Source of the DNA: JAJXWB01 sp047971685
GTDB taxonomy: Bacteria > Pseudomonadota > Alphaproteobacteria > Rhizobiales > Beijerinckiaceae
Assembly: GCA_047971685.1 (NCBI GenBank)
Contig: JBKDZW010000086.1
Location: forward strand, 1 to 10,507
Reading direction: 5' to 3'
DNA length: 10,507 nt
Positions 7,561 to 10,507 of this stretch are shown here, piece by piece. The translations under genes and the position numbers were made by a program. Position 1 is the first letter of the stretch. Every line of letters starts with the position of its first letter. The notes beneath the pieces are model-generated. The model did not search any database and had not been told where the DNA came from. It saw only the letters and a program-made list of their open reading frames with translations.

Positions 7561-8880
7561 CTATTCCGCTGCGTGGCCAACCGCCGTCTGGCCGGAGGGG
7601 GTCTTGTTGTCGTCCAGCCAGCCATCGGGCGCATAAGCTGCGAGATTGCCGAGATTGACGATCGGCAGGGACATTTCCGGCGCACGCAGTTTCGACAGAA
7701 AATCCGCGTAATCGGTATGATGGGCATCGCCGATGAAGGCTTCCTCGAATTCGCCGCGGCTGAAAATGTCGCGCTGCCGGTACATGTTGAACATGACGCT
7801 GTCGGCGGAGAATTTTTCGCCCATTTTCACGAAATCGGGCATTTCCCGATAATTGGCCTCCTGCACCACCATCGAGAAAATGAGGTGCTGGATTTCGCCG
7901 GCGTCCCGCTTTGTCTTGAGAAAAGCGAGATTTTTGAGCAGGCGCTCGAAATTTCCGGGCCGCCGCACATTCGCGTAGGTGGCGGCCTCCGCCGCGTCGA
8001 TGGAAATCTGGACGACGCCGACATGGCCGGAAAGATTGAGATCGCGCCAGGCGCGCTCGTCGAATAATTGCCCGTTGGTATGCAGGTGGAGCTGGAGACC
8101 CTTGTAATCCTCGCTCGCCGTCAGCCGCTTGATGAGATTGCGAAAATGATTGGAGCCGAAAGCATCGCCCGAGCCCGTGATGATGACCTCGCTGGCGTCG
8201 CGCAGCATCGGCAGCAGCGATTTTTCCGTGAGATCGTCGAGCCTGGCCTGCCGCGCCTTGTTGGCGACATAGATGCCGGACCGGCAGGACGGACAGGCGA
8301 GATTGCAGGATTTGTCGTGCGAAAGCACGACCTGCAACGGCGGCGGGGCGACCTCCCGCCCCTTGCGATGATGGGCGATGAATTCGCGCGCCTCGTCGCT
8401 GTCGCGCGGCTCGAGCTGGCGTCCCGCGATGAACGGGCAATGGACGTGATCGCAATAGGAATACGTCCCGTCGATGATGGATTCGCGAATCTTGTAGGCG
8501 ATGTCGGAATGCCAGGCGTCGCGATGGCTCTCGTCGAGCCGCCCGATCGGCGTCGGCAGATAGACGGGGCAACAGGAGAAGATAAGCCCGGTATGGGTCG
8601 TCTCCATCGTGTTGAAGGGACGGCGGCAGAAATGCGTCTTGAGATAGGCCTTGGCGGGTTCGTCCAGCGCCTGCGATTGCGCATGGGCGCGGCGCTGGCG
8701 CAGTTTCAGCATCACATGATTGTTGACGAACGAAGCCACGGCGTCCGCGCGATCCCGCCCGATGAAATCGAGCACGGCGGGGCTGGCCGCCCATTGCATC
8801 AGCCGGCGCGGCGACAGCGCGCCCGGTTGCTTTCCGGCATCCTTGCCGGGGTCTTTGCCAGTATCTTTGCTGGTCGACAT
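7561..8880 (-). CDS. Radical SAM protein with N-terminal twitch/SPASM-like cysteine domain
   Basis: The 439-residue protein has a radical SAM core of about residues 180-370. CNLACPSC at 192-199 is the CX3CX2C motif holding the 4Fe-4S cluster that cleaves S-adenosylmethionine. TGSGDAF at 235-241 stands where SAM-binding GGE-type residues lie, and LHTNG at 266-270 and ISIDAA at 292-297 are typical core strands. Ahead of the core, residues 85-150 hold C85xxPF, CC at 103-104, PIG at 111-113, a W-H-S segment near 123-125, and C143/C148: the layout of a SPASM or twitch auxiliary-cluster domain, here N-terminal rather than C-terminal. Such N-twitch proteins are known, but their substrates are mostly not. 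Residues 5-20 form a Lys/Asp/Gly-rich repeat tail. The ATG at 8880 has only a weak AAGAG 13 bases upstream. DUF924 follows 58 bases on. No RiPP precursor or transporter is adjacent, so the substrate is open. Confidence 0.88.
   Translation of the reverse strand: MSTSKDTGKDPGKDAGKQPGALSPRRLMQWAASPAVLDFIGRDRADAVASFVNNHVMLKLRQRRAHAQSQALDEPAKAYLKTHFCRRPFNTMETTHTGLIFSCCPVYLPTPIGRLDESHRDAWHSDIAYKIRESIIDGTYSYCDHVHCPFIAGRQLEPRDSDEAREFIAHHRKGREVAPPPLQVVLSHDKSCNLACPSCRSGIYVANKARQARLDDLTEKSLLPMLRDASEVIITGSGDAFGSNHFRNLIKRLTASEDYKGLQLHLHTNGQLFDERAWRDLNLSGHVGVVQISIDAAEAATYANVRRPGNFERLLKNLAFLKTKRDAGEIQHLIFSMVVQEANYREMPDFVKMGEKFSADSVMFNMYRQRDIFSRGEFEEAFIGDAHHTDYADFLSKLRAPEMSLPIVNLGNLAAYAPDGWLDDNKTPSGQTAVGHAAE
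8821..8868 (-). repeat. Four-unit 12-base tandem repeat encoding KDxG
   Basis: The start of the radical SAM gene contains four imperfect 12-base units that encode KDTG, KDPG, KDAG and KQPG (residues 5-20). The unit length keeps the frame, so the copy number could vary without breaking the gene. The segment is probably a disordered, non-catalytic tail. Confidence 0.75.
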
Positions 8881-8913
8881 GTGAATCTACAGTCTCTTGC
8901 TAATCGGTCTAAT

Positions 8914-8928
8914 CGCCGGCGGCCGGCG
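8914..8928. repeat. GC-rich 15-base palindrome upstream of the radical SAM gene
   Basis: CGCCGGC and GCCGGCG flank one G. It lies 34-48 bases before the radical SAM ATG and could be in the 5' untranslated RNA or a protein-binding site. It overlaps the second of two CTAATCG direct repeats. Confidence 0.5.
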
Positions 8929-8997
8929 CCCTCAATAGCAGACCGAACGCCAATCAGAGACATCTAGGGCGGCGGCGGCCTCAGATGCAGCTCCAGG

Positions 8998-9042
8998 GAA
9001 AAATTTTTCAGAGGCGAAATTTCGTTTTCAGATCGAAATTTC
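8998..9042. promoter_or_regulatory. Cluster of three A/T-rich palindromes, candidate operator
   Basis: Three symmetric sequences occur in 45 bases: GAAAAATTTTTC (8998-9009), CGAAATTTCG (9015-9024) and CGAAATTTC (9034-9042). The second and third are each preceded by TTCAGA, giving a direct repeat of about 17 bases (9007-9023 and 9027-9042). They can also pair as a 9-bp stem with a 9-base loop. Centre spacings of about 16 and 19 bases suit repressor dimers on one face, or nearly one face, of the helix. The location between divergent genes, about 120 bases from the radical SAM start and 215 from the helicase start, fits an operator. No known binding consensus is recognised. Confidence 0.45.
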
Positions 9043-9198
9043 ACCTAAAGAACATCTCCGCGTCCCAAGACAAAGCCGCCGAACCGCCCAATATACGCTT
9101 AATATATGCGCGCGTGCGCCATGCAAAGATGTAAAAACGCCAACATCCCGCCCATGCGATTACGTAGTCCGGCAGAGCCCGGCAAACCCGTGACATCC

Positions 9199-9213
9199 GG
9201 GGCTTTGCGCCCC
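9199..9213 (+). repeat. Small hairpin in the probable helicase leader
   Basis: GGGGC and GCCCC enclose a five-base loop, 45 bases before the proposed helicase start. No T-run follows, so it is not a terminator by itself. Confidence 0.35.
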
Positions 9214-9241
9214 ACATTGGCGATATTGCGAATCATCGCTG

Positions 9242-9246
9242 AAGGA
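9242..9246 (+). promoter_or_regulatory. Ribosome binding site AAGGA for the helicase TTG start
   Basis: AAGGA lies 11 bases before TTG at 9258. An in-frame stop at 9240-9242 limits the gene to starts after it, and no ATG occurs in frame before the conserved Q motif. TTG at 9258 is therefore preferred; GTG at 9288 is possible but has no ribosome site. Confidence 0.45.
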
Positions 9247-9257
9247 TAAAGCACATT

Positions 9258-10507
9258 TTGCCGCAAGCCCCGCATGAAACCCATGACGTGGCGCCCGCGC
9301 CGGGCGGGATACGCGAACGCGCGCTCGCCGCGCGCGCCGCGCCCTGGCTGAACGGCCTCAACCCCGAACAGCGCGCCGCCGTCGAATCCATCGACGGCCC
9401 CGTTCTGGTTCTGGCGGGCGCCGGCACGGGAAAGACACGGGCGCTGACCACCCGCATCGCCCATATTCTGGCGCTCGGAAAGGCGCGGCCTTCCGAGATT
9501 CTCGCGGTCACATTCACCAACAAGGCGGCGCGCGAAATGCGCGAGCGCGTGGCCGCGCTTGCCGGCCCCGTGGCCGAGGGCATGCCCTGGCTTGGCACGT
9601 TTCACGCCATTTCCACCAAGATCCTGCGCCGCCACGCCGAACTGGCCGGCCTGAAATCGAACTTCACCATTCTCGATACCGACGATCAGATCCGGCTGCT
9701 CAAACAGGTGATCCAGGCCGAGAACATCGACGACAAGCGCTGGCCGGCCCGCACCCTGGCCTTTGCGATCGACGGCTGGAAAAATCGCGGCCTGACGCCC
9801 GACAAGGTTCCCGCGGGCGAGGCCGGGAGTTTCGCCAACGGCAAGGGCGCAAAACTTTACGGGCTCTACCAGCAGCGCCTGAAAACGCTCAACGCCGCCG
9901 ATTTCGGCGATCTCCTGCTCGAAAGCCTGCGCCTGTTCCGCGACAATCCGGATGTGCTGCGCAATTGGCAGGCGCGCTTCAAATATATTCTCGTCGACGA
10001 ATATCAGGACACCAACACGGTCCAGTATCTCTGGCTGCGCCTGATCGCGCAGGGCCGCGACAATGTCTGCTGCGTGGGCGACGACGACCAGTCGATCTAT
10101 GGCTGGCGCGGCGCCGACGTCGACAACATCCTGCGGTTCGAGAAGGATTTTCCAGGCGCAACCGTCATCAGGCTGGAGCGCAACTACCGCTCGACCGGCC
10201 ATATTCTGGCCGCCGCCGCCGGCCTTATCGCCCATAACAAGGATCGCCTCGGCAAAACCCTGTTCACCGATGACGCCGACGGCGAAAAGCCCGCCGTATG
10301 CGGCGTGTGGGATTCGGAGGAGGAGGCGCGCGTCATCGGCGAGGACATCGAGCAGCTTCAGCGCCAGCAGCACAGGCTCGACGAAATCGCCATTCTCGTG
10401 CGCGCCTCCTTCCAGATGCGCGAGTTTGAAGAACGCTTCATCACGCTCGGCCTGCCCTATCGCGTGATTGGCGGCCCGCGCTTCTACGAGCGCGCCGAAA
10501 TCCGCGA
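9258..10507 (+). CDS. uvrD: UvrD/PcrA-type superfamily 1 DNA helicase (3' end outside window)
   Basis: About 416 residues are visible of a family that usually has about 700-800. Motifs in order are: Q motif LNGLNPEQRAAV at 31-42, Walker A AGAGTGKT at 53-60, motif Ia TFTNKAA at 85-91, GTFHA at 113-117, Walker B VDEYQDT at 246-252, motif III VGDDDQSIYGWRGA at 273-286, and motif IV RLERNYRST at 305-313. These cover domains 1A and 1B and the start of 2A. The enzyme is an ATP-driven 3'-to-5' helicase that acts in nucleotide excision and mismatch repair and removes proteins from DNA. All catalytic motifs seen are intact. A 30-residue Ala/Pro/Arg-rich extension precedes the Q motif. The start is TTG, with an in-frame stop just upstream. 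The missing C-terminal part prevents a firm choice between UvrD, PcrA and Rep. Confidence 0.92.
   Translation, partial: MPQAPHETHDVAPAPGGIRERALAARAAPWLNGLNPEQRAAVESIDGPVLVLAGAGTGKTRALTTRIAHILALGKARPSEILAVTFTNKAAREMRERVAALAGPVAEGMPWLGTFHAISTKILRRHAELAGLKSNFTILDTDDQIRLLKQVIQAENIDDKRWPARTLAFAIDGWKNRGLTPDKVPAGEAGSFANGKGAKLYGLYQQRLKTLNAADFGDLLLESLRLFRDNPDVLRNWQARFKYILVDEYQDTNTVQYLWLRLIAQGRDNVCCVGDDDQSIYGWRGADVDNILRFEKDFPGATVIRLERNYRSTGHILAAAAGLIAHNKDRLGKTLFTDDADGEKPAVCGVWDSEEEARVIGEDIEQLQRQQHRLDEIAILVRASFQMREFEERFITLGLPYRVIGGPRFYERAEIR

Larger units (their letters stand above)
8881..9257. other. Divergent intergenic region between the radical SAM and helicase genes
   Basis: These 377 bases hold no convincing gene. 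From left to right: direct repeats CTAATCG at 8900-8906 and 8909-8915, a GC-rich palindrome at 8914-8928, a cluster of A/T-rich palindromes at 8998-9042, an A/T-rich stretch at about 9089-9109 that could contain the -10 region for the helicase, a weak 42-codon open frame at 9121-9249 without a ribosome site, and a small hairpin at 9199-9213. Promoters for both flanking genes must lie here, but I cannot assign a good -35/-10 pair to either. Confidence 0.7.

Noticed and set aside
7503..7727. Upstream extension of the DUF924 frame to an ATG at 7727
   Set aside because: The extra 75 residues overlap the radical SAM coding end, do not resemble the family, and a strong ribosome site precedes the ATG at 7502.
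8068..8967. A 299-codon plus-strand open frame opposite the radical SAM gene
   Set aside because: Antisense to a gene with the CX3CX2C motif and core strands in order. No domain is visible in the antisense product.
8883..9234. GANTC sites (8883-8887, 9230-9234) as CcrM-methylation control of the divergent promoters
   Set aside because: GANTC also occurs at several places inside genes in this window, for example 2470-2474, so its presence here is not specific evidence of regulation.
9099..10373. A 424-codon minus-strand open frame opposite the helicase
   Set aside because: The plus strand encodes an intact series of UvrD/PcrA motifs through this span. The minus-strand product has no recognisable motif and also spans the intergenic region.

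Overview
The window is GC-rich DNA with strong G/C preference at third codon positions. The protein families and their wording (AsmA with a long body, an FAD-linked D-lactate dehydrogenase, DUF1993, DUF924, a UvrD/PcrA-type helicase) fit an alphaproteobacterium, most likely of the Hyphomicrobiales (Rhizobiales). This placement is inferred from protein character, not from a marker gene. I see no rRNA, tRNA, CRISPR array, insertion sequence or phage gene. The window looks like ordinary chromosome.

Left part (1-6612), all on the minus strand. Reading in the direction of transcription: a possible promoter near 6584-6612, a DUF1993 protein (6539-6021), an FAD-linked D-lactate-type dehydrogenase (5924-4494), an MFS transporter of the sugar-porter/metabolite:H+ symporter type (4475-3039), then a very large AsmA-family protein that starts at 2917 and runs off the left edge. 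The dehydrogenase and transporter are only 18 bases apart, and that spacer is largely a small hairpin. The simplest reading is an uptake-plus-oxidation pair for lactate or another 2-hydroxy acid. AsmA is separated by 121 bases and is probably an independent envelope gene.

Middle (6613-8880). A 78-residue protein of unknown function is on the plus strand, divergent from DUF1993. It converges tail to tail with a DUF924 gene. The DUF924 gene follows a 439-residue radical SAM protein on the minus strand, 58 bases apart, so those two probably share a transcript. The radical SAM protein carries a SPASM/twitch-like cysteine block in front of its CX3CX2C core, the least ordinary protein architecture in the window.

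Right part (8881-10507). A 377-base divergent intergenic region holds a cluster of three A/T-rich palindromes that stands out in the GC-rich background, plus other small repeats. It is followed by a UvrD/PcrA-type DNA helicase on the plus strand that runs off the right edge after about 416 residues. Three genes (AsmA, helicase, dehydrogenase) appear to use TTG or GTG starts. Many long open frames opposite the real genes are by-products of GC-rich codon use and are not annotated. I did not find a clearly new multi-gene system; the best leads are the radical SAM/DUF924 pair and the palindrome cluster.
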